Shown: positions 44,211 to 52,634 of the stretch, one piece after another | Position numbering within the stretch: the first letter of the stretch is position 1 | How the letters are laid out: every line of letters begins with the position of its first letter | Origin: Flavobacteriaceae bacterium CG2_30_31_66 | GTDB lineage: Bacteria > Bacteroidota > Bacteroidia > Flavobacteriales > Flavobacteriaceae | Direction of reading: 5' to 3' | Assembly: GCA_001873065.1 (NCBI GenBank) | Contig: MNYM01000025.1 | Location: 1 to 56,207 of the forward strand | DNA length: 56,207 nt | The notes under the pieces: model-generated | The model's input: only the letters and a program-made list of their open reading frames with translations | Databases searched by the model: none | What the model was told of the DNA's origin: nothing | Position numbers and translations under genes: made by a program

Positions 44211-44237
44211 TTGTGCGGCTGGTTTTAGCTTGTGGGC

Positions 44238-44361
44238 AACGGTCTAGTATAAGAATAGTAGCGGATTAAAATGCACTAACTTTTCGGTTAAACATAGACC
44301 TTTTTTATATTTTCTTACTTTTGATTTGGCACAAAACCCGCTATTATTTTTATACATTGTT
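44238..44361. repeat. attC-like site C
   Basis: 124 bp from AAC to GTT. GTATAAGAATAGTAGCGG pairs with CCGCTATTATTTTTATAC, the same stem position as in B but with compensating base changes. The inner part shares GGATTAAAA, CACTAACTTTTCGGTTAAAC and AAACCCGC with B. Confidence 0.7.
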
Positions 44362-44373
44362 GTATGCAGTGCT

Positions 44374-45330
44374 TTATTGTTCAATTATCGTTAATCTGTT
44401 GATAATGTTTAGCTTTTGTAAATATTTTTCGCTTATATCTGAATAATTATCTAAAATCATTTTCGCAATATCTTCTGGGCCGTAAACATATACATTTGTT
44501 TCAAGTGCTTTTTTCTTAAAATCATCATCAACTGTTCCGCTTGTTACTAATATATTACGGCTTAAAGTATTTTTATCATCATTCACACTTTTGTTTATTT
44601 GAAAAACTCCGCCAAAAGATGCTTTATTTGTATGTTGTTTTACTTGTATGTTTAACTCTAAAAACAAATCTAATTCGTCAATTGCGTATGTTAAACACAA
44701 ATCTTTACCGTCAATAGCTTCTTGTCTTTGGTCGTTTTTAAAACCCTCAAATCCATTGTAATTGATTTTAAAAAGTTCTAAAATAAATTTTTCAAATTCA
44801 ACATCTTGAAAATATATGTCTGCTCTTTTATTTAAGTGTTCAGCTATCGTTTTTATATTTTCTACTCTTTCTAATTCAATTTTTTGATTGAAACTTTCTT
44901 TGAGAGATACAAAATCTGAATTTATTAGTGTTTCAATATCAGACTTTAAGTCAATTAAATTTAAAAAAGTTCCTCTAAATTTCAATCTTGATTGAAATTT
45001 AGAACTTAAATCTTTTCTTGGATACCATTTTGTAAGCCAATGTACATTCAAAGTGTCTTGCCAGTCCAAATCTTCTCTTAATTGCTTGTTCTTTGCAATT
45101 CCAATAGCTATTCCGCCATAATTGGGCATAATGATTACATCGCCATCTTGAATATGGCAAAATTTAATTGCCATTCTTGATGCCCAAGGATTCTCTGTTA
45201 AAACCTCTTTGGTTGTTTTTGAACTTAAACCAATATTCCAGCCACAATAAACAAGATTATTTTCTTTACAAAAATCTATTCTTTTTCCCCATTTTTCTGA
45301 AACTCTAAAAAGCCAATAATTTCTATCCAT
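44374..45330 (-). CDS. Mrr-like restriction endonuclease with N-terminal reader-like domain
   Basis: 318 residues. The C-terminal part (about 160-310) resembles Mrr-type nucleases: VEFEKFILELFKINYNGFEG then GKDLCLTYAIDELDLFLELN and IQVKQH (the D/E...QVK core), and later NILVTSGTVDDDFKKKA. The N-terminal 130 residues (YWLFRVSEKWGKRIDF, CGWNIGLSS, GDVIIMPNYGGIAIGIAK) look like a PUA/EVE-type module that may read modified bases or RNA. It overlaps the KAP gene by 8 bases and its stop lies 2 bases from the cassette core. Cutting foreign or modified DNA on activation is inference. Confidence 0.72.
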   Translation of the reverse strand: MDRNYWLFRVSEKWGKRIDFCKENNLVYCGWNIGLSSKTTKEVLTENPWASRMAIKFCHIQDGDVIIMPNYGGIAIGIAKNKQLREDLDWQDTLNVHWLTKWYPRKDLSSKFQSRLKFRGTFLNLIDLKSDIETLINSDFVSLKESFNQKIELERVENIKTIAEHLNKRADIYFQDVEFEKFILELFKINYNGFEGFKNDQRQEAIDGKDLCLTYAIDELDLFLELNIQVKQHTNKASFGGVFQINKSVNDDKNTLSRNILVTSGTVDDDFKKKALETNVYVYGPEDIAKMILDNYSDISEKYLQKLNIINRLTIIEQ

Positions 45331-47266
45331 TGTTGTTAATTTTGTTCGTCAGCACTAATATTTTTGTTCGATAGTCGTGCATTATTTGAACCGCCTCACA
45401 AATTTTATTTATTACACTATTTTCATAAAAAGAATTCGTATTGTCTAATCTTACAGATAACACTAAATGAGACTGAAAACCATCTTTATTTGTGTGTTCT
45501 TTGTCTAATAATTTGGCAAATTTATAGATTGACGAGCCTAACATAAATTTTGTTACCAAACCATTATATTCGTTTTCTAAAATTTCTAAATCATTCAACA
45601 AATCTTTATCTTTAAATGTCTCTTTAATTGTAGGATGATTTTGAGGGAAATACCACAAATTAGTCCAAATATCTAATTTGATTTTACCATCTACTGAACC
45701 ACAACTTAAATTAAAACTTGTTTTTTCATCTATTCTAATTGGTGCATTTACTTGAACACGTTTCCCTATTGGTTTAATTTGATTGGCATAGTTTGGCATT
45801 ACTTCTTTTAGTCTAGCCAATATTTTATTTCGTGCATTTTTTAATAGAGTAGGCTTGTGAAAACTAATACTATTATTGTCATTTGCTTTCAAATTAGTGA
45901 TTGCAGATAATGAAATTATTCTATTTATATAATGTTCTAAATCCTCTTTGTCTTCATCGTCAGTACTCAAAGAATTTTCAACAATTTCTTTAATCATATT
46001 TAATAATGACGATAGACTTAACGCTTTTTGTTTTAAATAATAATCTGTTTCACACAATCTGAATAATATTTTTTCCCATTCTTCATCAAATTCTTCCATT
46101 TGATTAAGTTTGTTTTGGGAATTTTCATCTAAAGGTTTCAAATTGTAGTTTAAAGCAATGGTCTCATTCCAAGCTGTAAAGTCATTATTTTCAACAAGGA
46201 TATTATAAATTTTAGGATAAGCAATTTGCAAGCTAACAAGGAAAAAATTTAGCAATAAATCTGTGTCAGTTTCAAGTTTTAAATCATCATCCTCTTTTGC
46301 ATCGTTAATGCACTTAATTAGTGAAAGTGAATTTAAAAGTCTTTTTATTGACCTTGGATTTGAACCAACGGATAGATTTGCAATAGTTGAAAGCTTTGTT
46401 ATTAAAACGTCATTTGAAGCTTGTGCTGTAGTTATATATTCAATATTCCTTAAGCTTTCTTTTAGAAAGTCGTTTACTTTATAACTTGCTACAGGCATTG
46501 AAAAAGGAACTTGAATTATTTTATCAAAAAACGACCTAAATTCCCGTTCGTTTTTATCTGATAATATACCGAATTTAGGTTCTAAACCTTTTACAACTAC
46601 ATCGTAATCAATCGCCAAAACAAAAATACAGTTCTTTAATGTGAAAATATTTTTCAATAACTCTAATAACTCAACTGCAACTGGTGGGTCTATTCTATCT
46701 AAATCGTCAATAAAGAAAATAAAACCTTTATTATTAATTTTAGTTTTGTGGGATTCAATTATATCTTCTAATTGTTTACGAATTTCAGATACAGAATTAT
46801 TACTGTCAGAGTTAAATGCGGCATCAATAATTTCTCCGCTACCACTAAATGCTTTTTCAGCAATTACTTTTGAAGTTGCTAAAGCGACTTTATTACTAAA
46901 TTTAGCAAAAGTTTTAAAAAGTTTTTCAGATTTTGTACTTTCAGCTTGCGAAAGATTTGTAACCTCTTTTATTAATTGATAAATAATTGACACCAATGTT
47001 GATTGAGCATCTTTCATTAGTGCATATTCCCACGTATTTAACCAAATAGAGTTAAAGGGTTTTTGTTGATTTTCATTATCACATAAATTTTCTTGCAGAA
47101 GATTCATTAATGAAGTCTTTCCGCTTCCCCATTCTCCTTGTAATGCTATTGTAATTGGTGTTGAAGAATTTTCTATAAATCTTTTTAATCCATTTTCAAA
47201 TGGTGCAATTCCAAAATTATCTTTTTCTTTTGCTTCTCTTGGAATATCTATAATACTTGTATTCAT
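45323..47266 (-). CDS. KAP-family P-loop NTPase
   Basis: 647 residues. Walker A GEWGSGKTSLMNLL near residue 47; Walker B FIFFIDDLDRIDPPVAVELL near 187; the KAP-typical FVLAIDYDVVVKGLEPKFG near 220 and a STAND-like helical region after it. KAP NTPases include phage-exclusion protein PifA. Many have membrane helices inserted between Walker A and B; here that segment is not hydrophobic, so the protein is probably soluble. It lies between a small repeat protein (3-base gap) and the Mrr-like nuclease (8-base overlap), suggesting a sensor, switch and effector set. Confidence 0.88.
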   Translation of the reverse strand: MNTSIIDIPREAKEKDNFGIAPFENGLKRFIENSSTPITIALQGEWGSGKTSLMNLLQENLCDNENQQKPFNSIWLNTWEYALMKDAQSTLVSIIYQLIKEVTNLSQAESTKSEKLFKTFAKFSNKVALATSKVIAEKAFSGSGEIIDAAFNSDSNNSVSEIRKQLEDIIESHKTKINNKGFIFFIDDLDRIDPPVAVELLELLKNIFTLKNCIFVLAIDYDVVVKGLEPKFGILSDKNEREFRSFFDKIIQVPFSMPVASYKVNDFLKESLRNIEYITTAQASNDVLITKLSTIANLSVGSNPRSIKRLLNSLSLIKCINDAKEDDDLKLETDTDLLLNFFLVSLQIAYPKIYNILVENNDFTAWNETIALNYNLKPLDENSQNKLNQMEEFDEEWEKILFRLCETDYYLKQKALSLSSLLNMIKEIVENSLSTDDEDKEDLEHYINRIISLSAITNLKANDNNSISFHKPTLLKNARNKILARLKEVMPNYANQIKPIGKRVQVNAPIRIDEKTSFNLSCGSVDGKIKLDIWTNLWYFPQNHPTIKETFKDKDLLNDLEILENEYNGLVTKFMLGSSIYKFAKLLDKEHTNKDGFQSHLVLSVRLDNTNSFYENSVINKICEAVQIMHDYRTKILVLTNKINNNG

Positions 47267-47269
47267 ATT

Positions 47270-47572
47270 TTATGCTGTTCTTGAACCAGTTTTTTTACAA
47301 TTTTTGTCATATGTATATATGTAGCTACCTTTTTTAAGATTAAAAGAGTTACCTGACGCATTTCTAAAATCGCCATTCGTTGTTGAAAGTGAATTTATTT
47401 TTTTAGCATCCTCATTATATGTATAATAATAACTGCCTTTTTCAAGAATTAAGAAATCTGTTCCAAAGTCTAACAACTCTCCATTTGTTGTTGATAGAGA
47501 AGAAATTTTCTTTCCGTTTTCGTCATAGATATAGTAATAACTACCTTTAATTTGTACATCTGAAATTGCCAT
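47270..47572 (-). CDS. Small protein of 36-residue repeats preceding the KAP NTPase
   Basis: 100 residues built from units of exactly 36 residues, at 9-44, 45-80 and a truncated one at 81-100. Each begins KGSYYYTY or KGSYIYTYD, then a polar D/N-E-x-x-K-K turn, and the first two continue SLSTTNG. The pattern predicts paired beta strands, like a small beta-sheet or propeller-like fold. No signal peptide, helix or catalytic motif is seen and I do not recognise a named family. As first gene of the operon with the KAP NTPase and nuclease, it may sense or bind a phage component; this is inference. Confidence 0.75.
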   Translation of the reverse strand: MAISDVQIKGSYYYIYDENGKKISSLSTTNGELLDFGTDFLILEKGSYYYTYNEDAKKINSLSTTNGDFRNASGNSFNLKKGSYIYTYDKNCKKTGSRTA

Positions 47573-47696
47573 AATTATATTTTTTTTTTGCCTACTCTAA
47601 TTCGGTTTTCAGCTTATCCCTATTTTTTTATGTAAATTAATTTGTTTACAATGTCAATGTATGTCGTTGTGTTCGATTTTTTTCGGCATTGCATAC

Positions 47697-47819
47697 AACG
47701 GTTGGCAGCTACCCGAAGGTGGCGATTTTAACCACAAATGTTGATGCGGAGAACAAATTTTGATTAACCACAAATGTGTCTGCGGAGCACTGAACCGCCA
47801 CTTTTGGGTAGGTGCTGTT
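47697..47819. repeat. attC-like site D
   Basis: 123 bp from AAC to GTT. GCAGCTACCCGAAGGTGGCG (47705-47724) faces CGCCACTTTTGGGTAGGTGC (47796-47815). The loop holds a direct duplication of ACCACAAATGT...TGCGGAG. It differs in sequence from B and C but has the same length and layout. Confidence 0.72.
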
Positions 47820-47832
47820 ATGGGCTGGTTTT

Positions 47833-48009
47833 CTATTCTGCACGTTTTAATTCTGTCAGTTTTGCGTTGCACATATTTTGACCAAGGTTTGCATAGTCAC
47901 CGCTACCAAGGGTCGCAATGTCGCCTTTGATGTTGAAAATAATTAGAACACCAAATTGTTTGTCCTTTTCTGTGTCTATAAACCGAACACGGTCTTGTTC
48001 TTTAAACAT
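47833..48009 (-). CDS. 58-residue hypothetical protein
   Basis: Short protein starting MFKEQDRVRFIDTEKDKQFG, from ATG 48009; a longer TTG start at 48042 is less likely because it runs into the insertion element's end. Alternating charged and hydrophobic residues and D-R-V-R-F suggest a small SH3/KOW-like barrel. No family recognised. Its stop lies 8 bases from the cassette core, the tight packing seen for true cassette genes. The IS200-like insertion separates it from the PH-like gene with which it probably formed one transcript. Confidence 0.55.
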   Translation of the reverse strand: MFKEQDRVRFIDTEKDKQFGVLIIFNIKGDIATLGSGDYANLGQNMCNAKLTELKRAE

Positions 48010-48049
48010 AATTTCGTTTGTTGTAAAGTCGAGAACAAACAAGAGTTTG

Positions 48050-48625
48050 TCCCCGACTAAATGACTAAACTACCACCGACTCAGGTCGGTGGGTTTGGGT
48101 TAATGTCGTCAAATGACGACTACTTGTCCTCCGAGATGGTGAAGTCACCGTCCGGACGATTTACATCCTGATTCTTTATATACTCCATTATCACCTCATC
48201 CGTCACATTACCCGAACTGGCGGCAAAATAGCCCCGACCCCAAAAATGTCTGCCCCAGTACTGCTTCGATATGGTCTTGAACTCACTCATGATCTTCCAA
48301 CTGCTCTTCCCCTTCAGCTTCTTCACAAGATCGCTCACCGACAGATGGGGAGGCACCGAAACAAACAGATGAACGTGGTCGGAGGAAACATGTCCTTTAA
48401 TGATTTCCACATCCTGTTGCTTGCATATCATCCTTATCAGTTCTCGGACACGATGGGCGACCTCGCCTACAAGAACCTTCTTCCTATATTTGGTTATCCA
48501 CACAATGTGGTATTTCAGGTCATAAAGGCTGTGAGAGGTCTTTCGGTAATTCTCCATCCTCCAAAACTATCAAACTCAAGTCTTCGCCTAAAGGCGAGGG
48601 ATTTTCTCCCATTCCCCGTATGAGA
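48050..48625 (-). mobile_element. IS200/IS605-type insertion sequence
   Basis: A transposase gene flanked by hairpins typical of this family, without terminal inverted repeats: CGCC-TAAA-GGCG near 48585-48596 at the left end (upstream of tnpA) and CCACCGAC-TCAG-GTCGGTGG at 48073-48092 at the right end. Another hairpin, GTCGTC-AAAT-GACGAC (48105-48120), abuts the tnpA stop. Exact ends cannot be fixed by eye. No accessory tnpB is present. The element lies between two small genes of cassette 3. Its G/C content is visibly higher than that of its surroundings. Confidence 0.75.
48120..48557 (-). CDS. tnpA: IS200-family transposase TnpA (HUH, Y1)
   Basis: 145-residue single-strand transposase, full length for IS200. 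The HUH motif is HVHLFV in GHVSSDHVHLFVSVPP near residue 60; the catalytic Tyr lies in the C-terminal helix around YFAASSGNVTDEVIMEYIKN near 110-128; the N-terminus SLYDLKYHIVWITKYRKKVL is the usual first strand. All expected residues are present, so the element may be active. Such enzymes move single-stranded DNA at hairpins, which is of note in an array of hairpin-forming sites. Confidence 0.93.
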   Translation of the reverse strand: MENYRKTSHSLYDLKYHIVWITKYRKKVLVGEVAHRVRELIRMICKQQDVEIIKGHVSSDHVHLFVSVPPHLSVSDLVKKLKGKSSWKIMSEFKTISKQYWGRHFWGRGYFAASSGNVTDEVIMEYIKNQDVNRPDGDFTISEDK

Positions 48626-48632
48626 CATTAAA

Positions 48633-49004
48633 TTAATTTGACATTTCTTGAAACTTTTTTCTAAACTCTAATGGACTATTAATTTTCGGAAATACTTCTT
48701 TTGTCCCGCCCGAACCTACAATTCTAATTGTCCCGTAGCCAAGTATTCTGCCTAAAATTCCTTGGTCAACATTTACACTTTCGATTTTTGTGTGGTTCAT
48801 TTCAAAAGTCTTTCTACTGATTAAACCTGTCTTGATGATTACACGTTTGTTTGTGATTGCAAACTCGTCTGTGTATTTGTCGATTAGTGGTGCAATGAAT
48901 AAAGTTAATACTGCTCTTAAATTGCAGAAAATTATCCAATGATACGTTGTTTCTAATTCAACATGTTCGTCTTTGATTAAATTGTTGTCGATGTATTTGC
49001 CCAT
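48633..49004 (-). CDS. Bacterial PH-like domain protein (YdbT/bPH2 type)
   Basis: 123 residues. One hydrophobic segment (about 24-40, IIFCNLRAVLTLFIAPLI) followed by a bacterial PH domain: DEFAITNKRVIIKTGLISRK, MNHTKIESVNVDQGILGRI, YGTIRIVGSGGTKEVF. These domains are usual in membrane-associated proteins of unknown function. It should be the first gene of cassette 3. The decayed GRAM/PH-like gene near 36.8 kb is of a related fold type but clearly different. Confidence 0.85.
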   Translation of the reverse strand: MGKYIDNNLIKDEHVELETTYHWIIFCNLRAVLTLFIAPLIDKYTDEFAITNKRVIIKTGLISRKTFEMNHTKIESVNVDQGILGRILGYGTIRIVGSGGTKEVFPKINSPLEFRKKFQEMSN

Positions 49005-49195
49005 TTTATTTTGATTTTAAAATTGTTTTTGTTGTCCTACTCGTTTGGCTTTTCGGTGTCGCCCCGTTTTTTAAAGTGGTCGCAGGTCTCCACATTTTAA
49101 AGTCGATTGGTCGTCAGTTGTTAGCTGTCGTTTTGTATTTGTGGCGGTTCTCTTGTCATTTGACCGTTTGGTTTGTGTCTGTTAAACTTGCCCAT

Positions 49196-49319
49196 AACGT
49201 TTTGCAGCTACAAGAAGTTGGCGATTTCGAAGCACTAAACTGTCTGCCACCACTGAACTTGATACGAAGCACAAAGCTTCATTTAACCACTGAACCGCCA
49301 ATTTCTTGTAGGTGCTGTT
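49196..49319. repeat. attC-like site E
   Basis: 124 bp from AAC to GTT. GCAGCTACAAGAAGTTGGCG (49204-49223) faces CGCCAATTTCTTGTAGGTGC (49296-49315): 18 of 20 pair. Compared with D, the pairs C-G, C-G and G-C have become A-T, A-T and T-A, while the unpaired G at stem position 4 is kept in both. Confidence 0.75.
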
Positions 49320-49333
49320 ATAAGCCGTTTTTT

Positions 49334-52300
49334 TCATTCGAGGTGTTGTTTTAGTCTGTCAATGAGTGAGTTAAATGGTTGTCCGTTTTGTCTCCAAATT
49401 TGCTCAGCTATTTTTACTTTTCTTCTTGTGTCTTCAAATGAAAGGTCAATGTCCCCCGATGAACTTAATAATTGCTCAAAGGTCTTATCTTTCTCAACTA
49501 CACTTGTCAGTAAAGCTCCAATGTTAAATTGACTATTCAAATTCGTCTTAATAAATTCTGCTGTTGCCAATTCCCAATTTGTCGGTCTTACTAATACTGA
49601 AACTACATAGTTGCCTTCATTTACCTGCTCCACTGCTTTTCTTGCTTGGGAAACTGCAAGTTTTAAACTTTTGTCCCAATTAGTCGGAGAAAGTGATTTT
49701 AGTTCGATGAAAAAAGATTTTTGATTTGTCGGATTGGTAACAACTACATCCTGTGAGCCAACTCCTTGATAAGTTATGTTGTAAGGGAGGTTTACAGAAT
49801 TAAACGCTTCAATAAATGCTCTTTCTACTGCTTCGCCAATCTTTTTCTTAAACTCAAAATCATCTTGTTCGTCCTTTAATTGTTGAGCAAGATTTTTAAT
49901 TTCTTCTATGCTTATTGACTTAGCTATTTCAGCTATTTCGGAAAGTTGAGTTAAACTTATGCCTGACTCTGCCAAAGCAACTAAATCATTAAGTTTTTCT
50001 TTGTTCGATAGGAGTTTGACGATATTACCACCAACTTCTGAATCTTCAAGAGATATGTTGACGAAGATTTTATCCTTTTGGGAAAGAAACCAGTCAAAAT
50101 GTTTAGCCGAAACAAATCGGTTTTCATAAGCTGAACACCAATGAATCAATTTTAATATTGCACCGCTTTTTGTTGAAAATGCGTTCTCAATTCTAAGTTT
50201 TTCAAGTTCGTCCTTTAGTTTTGTTGCAAGTTCTTCAATAGTCTTGGCTGGAAGTTTTAATTTTCTAAAATAATCGTGAACGAGAATCTTATTCCAATCT
50301 TCTGCATTGTTAAGGTCAAAAAGAATGACGATAAGGTCATCATCTAATGGGTTCTCATCTGTGCCATAACTAAATACTTCACCAACAGATGCACAAAACT
50401 CATTTTTACGATTCGGTATAATATTTCCATATTCCAGAAGCGTTTTAAATTCTGAACTTTCTTGAAGCAATAGCAAATGGTCGAGAAGCCATTTATCAGG
50501 ATTTTCTATACTTAACCCTGTTAGGGTTTTTGCTCCTTCAATTCTATTGTGAAGTAATTTTATAAGTTGTTTTTTCGTAAAGTAAAAATTGAAATCTGAA
50601 ATTCCACTTATAACAATTGATTGCTTATCGGATTTGAAAAATGTTTTTGCTGAATCAAATAATTTTGATTGAAGAGAATCATTTGAATTGGCAGCTGAAA
50701 TACGCAATATGTCAAGTAAATATTCTGCTGCATTTTCTTTATCAATGAAAGTCCTTTGAACTTGACCATATTGATTTTTCTCTTCGTAATTAAGGATTTT
50801 ATTGATTTCGTCTGAAATGTCTTTCACTGTTTTTGAAGCGTGAGAATTATCAATTGTGATTAAATCTCTATGAATCAATATGTCATTCCAATCTTCATTC
50901 TTTAGTGATTTGAAAATTGAAATAAATTCGTCTGGAATCTTTGTGTCTTTTTCAATATATAAATCATCATTAAATGATTTAAGTGTTCCTTTGATAGTGG
51001 GTATAATCTTATACTCTTTGAAATACTTTGTAAGTTCATTCTCAATAAGAAACTTATATATGCTATTAAGCCATTGTATATTCGTTTCTTGACTGCTTTT
51101 AAGTGAAATATTTTCTAAAGTGATTTTGGATTGTATTTCCTTCAACAAATCTTCTATTGTATAAAAAACCTTTTGACCCCAAGTTTCAATTTCTGATTCA
51201 AGACCAATGTTGTCTTGCCAAGAACTCAAATGTTCTTTTCTACAAATTCTATCTCCACCAAAGTAAGTATTTAGAATTTCCCATAATTTTTCATTTTGTT
51301 CCTTTGTTCCAATAAATTTTGGGATTTTGGCTTCTTTAAGTTTTATTTTATTTAATGAAGTTTCTACAATTTCCTGTTCGATAAGATAGTGTCTGTAAGA
51401 TTTTTGAATATTGTCTTTAAACCAATTGATTACTTCAGTTTCTGTTAGAACTGTTGGAATTCTGCTTTGAGCAATTAAACTTAGATTTTTGGCATTATTC
51501 GATTTGAGCCATTCTACAAATAGTTTTGCTTTGCTTATGGCGTGTGTGAATATGTCTCGATTTACAAGAACACTATTGCTTGTGGTGTCAGTTAATAAAA
51601 CACTATCTCTTTTTTCAGTTGGGAAAAAGTTCAATCCATTCAGAATAAATGGAAAATAAAAGTGTTCAGTCCCAACAAGTGGGAAGTCTCTATAAAGCCT
51701 TGCTGATTTTTCAATTATCTTAATATTTCTTTCAGTATGATTATCAATTGGAACGGCTAAATCAAGTTTCTCGTCTTTAAAATGTATGAAGCACAAATCT
51801 TGTGTTACCCCGTTAATCGTCTCTTTGATTAAAGGAAAATTAAAGTCACCTTCATTCTTGTTTTCAAATAATTCATATGTAATATGTTTGCCATTAATCT
51901 CATTCTTAATAATTACCTTTTTTAATTCTTCGACAAAAAATAGTGTTTGTGGCAAAGTTGAAGCAAGGTCTTCAACACCAACAATTGCTGCTTCTTTTGA
52001 TTCTGGATTTTCTAAAGGGTAAATAAAAACGGTATCAAAGTCGGTTTCTTTTCTTTGGGAGTGGTAAGAATGTTTTGTTGGGAAAATGCTTTCATCTTCT
52101 ATTTTTTCAATTTTGTCAAGTTCTTCTGCTATAAAAATTATCAAGTCTTCCGACTTTTCAGCTTTTCTGTTTAGCTCAAATTGAAATGATTTCGGCAAAA
52201 GTCCATTCTGTTCTACAATACCTTTTACAGTTACTGTATCGGAAAGTAAATGTGTGCTTATAAAGCCTGTTCCAAATTTCCCAGTAATTCTTTTGTTTGT

Positions 52301-52600
52301 GCTGTCAGAGGGTTTGCCTGAACTTACTTGCTGGATTAGTCCAGTGATATTCTCAACTTGAAAAGGATTTCCATTGTGGCTGAAAATAAACTCGTTGTCT
52401 CTTAGTGTTATTTCAATTGTTACGCCACCATAAATGTTGGGAACGTCTTTTGCATTTTGCATTAACTCCCAAATCCAGCGTCTGCGTGATTTGGTTCTTT
52501 CATTTCTAACGTCAGACAAGATTTGAATAACCTTGTCAGCCGTCAATTTGTAATTATTGTAGTTTTTGCTTTTCTGAACTGTTTCTAAATATCCTGTCAT
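49334..52600 (-). CDS. HSP90/sacsin-type ATPase fused to a PD-(D/E)XK-like nuclease
   Basis: 1088 residues. N-terminal GHKL ATPase: RWIWELMQNAKDVPN (E and N of the Bergerat fold) near residue 42, NEFIFSHNGNPFQVENITGL near 70 and KFGTGFISTHLLS near 108, as in sacsin-like proteins. A long middle region of unknown fold follows. C-terminus, about 940-1040: YQGVGSQDVVVTNPTNQKSF then FIELKSLSPTNWDKSL, a PD-(D/E)XK core (D and E-x-K), as in DUF3883-like domains. An ATP-gated nuclease acting in phage defence is a reasonable inference. It follows the GNAT-like gene by 34 bases and ends 8 bases from the cassette core. Confidence 0.82.
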   Translation of the reverse strand: MTGYLETVQKSKNYNNYKLTADKVIQILSDVRNERTKSRRRWIWELMQNAKDVPNIYGGVTIEITLRDNEFIFSHNGNPFQVENITGLIQQVSSGKPSDSTNKRITGKFGTGFISTHLLSDTVTVKGIVEQNGLLPKSFQFELNRKAEKSEDLIIFIAEELDKIEKIEDESIFPTKHSYHSQRKETDFDTVFIYPLENPESKEAAIVGVEDLASTLPQTLFFVEELKKVIIKNEINGKHITYELFENKNEGDFNFPLIKETINGVTQDLCFIHFKDEKLDLAVPIDNHTERNIKIIEKSARLYRDFPLVGTEHFYFPFILNGLNFFPTEKRDSVLLTDTTSNSVLVNRDIFTHAISKAKLFVEWLKSNNAKNLSLIAQSRIPTVLTETEVINWFKDNIQKSYRHYLIEQEIVETSLNKIKLKEAKIPKFIGTKEQNEKLWEILNTYFGGDRICRKEHLSSWQDNIGLESEIETWGQKVFYTIEDLLKEIQSKITLENISLKSSQETNIQWLNSIYKFLIENELTKYFKEYKIIPTIKGTLKSFNDDLYIEKDTKIPDEFISIFKSLKNEDWNDILIHRDLITIDNSHASKTVKDISDEINKILNYEEKNQYGQVQRTFIDKENAAEYLLDILRISAANSNDSLQSKLFDSAKTFFKSDKQSIVISGISDFNFYFTKKQLIKLLHNRIEGAKTLTGLSIENPDKWLLDHLLLLQESSEFKTLLEYGNIIPNRKNEFCASVGEVFSYGTDENPLDDDLIVILFDLNNAEDWNKILVHDYFRKLKLPAKTIEELATKLKDELEKLRIENAFSTKSGAILKLIHWCSAYENRFVSAKHFDWFLSQKDKIFVNISLEDSEVGGNIVKLLSNKEKLNDLVALAESGISLTQLSEIAEIAKSISIEEIKNLAQQLKDEQDDFEFKKKIGEAVERAFIEAFNSVNLPYNITYQGVGSQDVVVTNPTNQKSFFIELKSLSPTNWDKSLKLAVSQARKAVEQVNEGNYVVSVLVRPTNWELATAEFIKTNLNSQFNIGALLTSVVEKDKTFEQLLSSSGDIDLSFEDTRRKVKIAEQIWRQNGQPFNSLIDRLKQHLE

Positions 52601-52634
52601 TGTCTATGTGCTGTGTCGTTTTTTTTGACTATCG

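Noticed and set aside
48120..48557. REP-associated transposase responsible for the hairpins at 6231-6360
   Set aside because: The protein has the short IS200 length and its own flanking hairpins, which do not resemble the G-rich metH/metF repeats.
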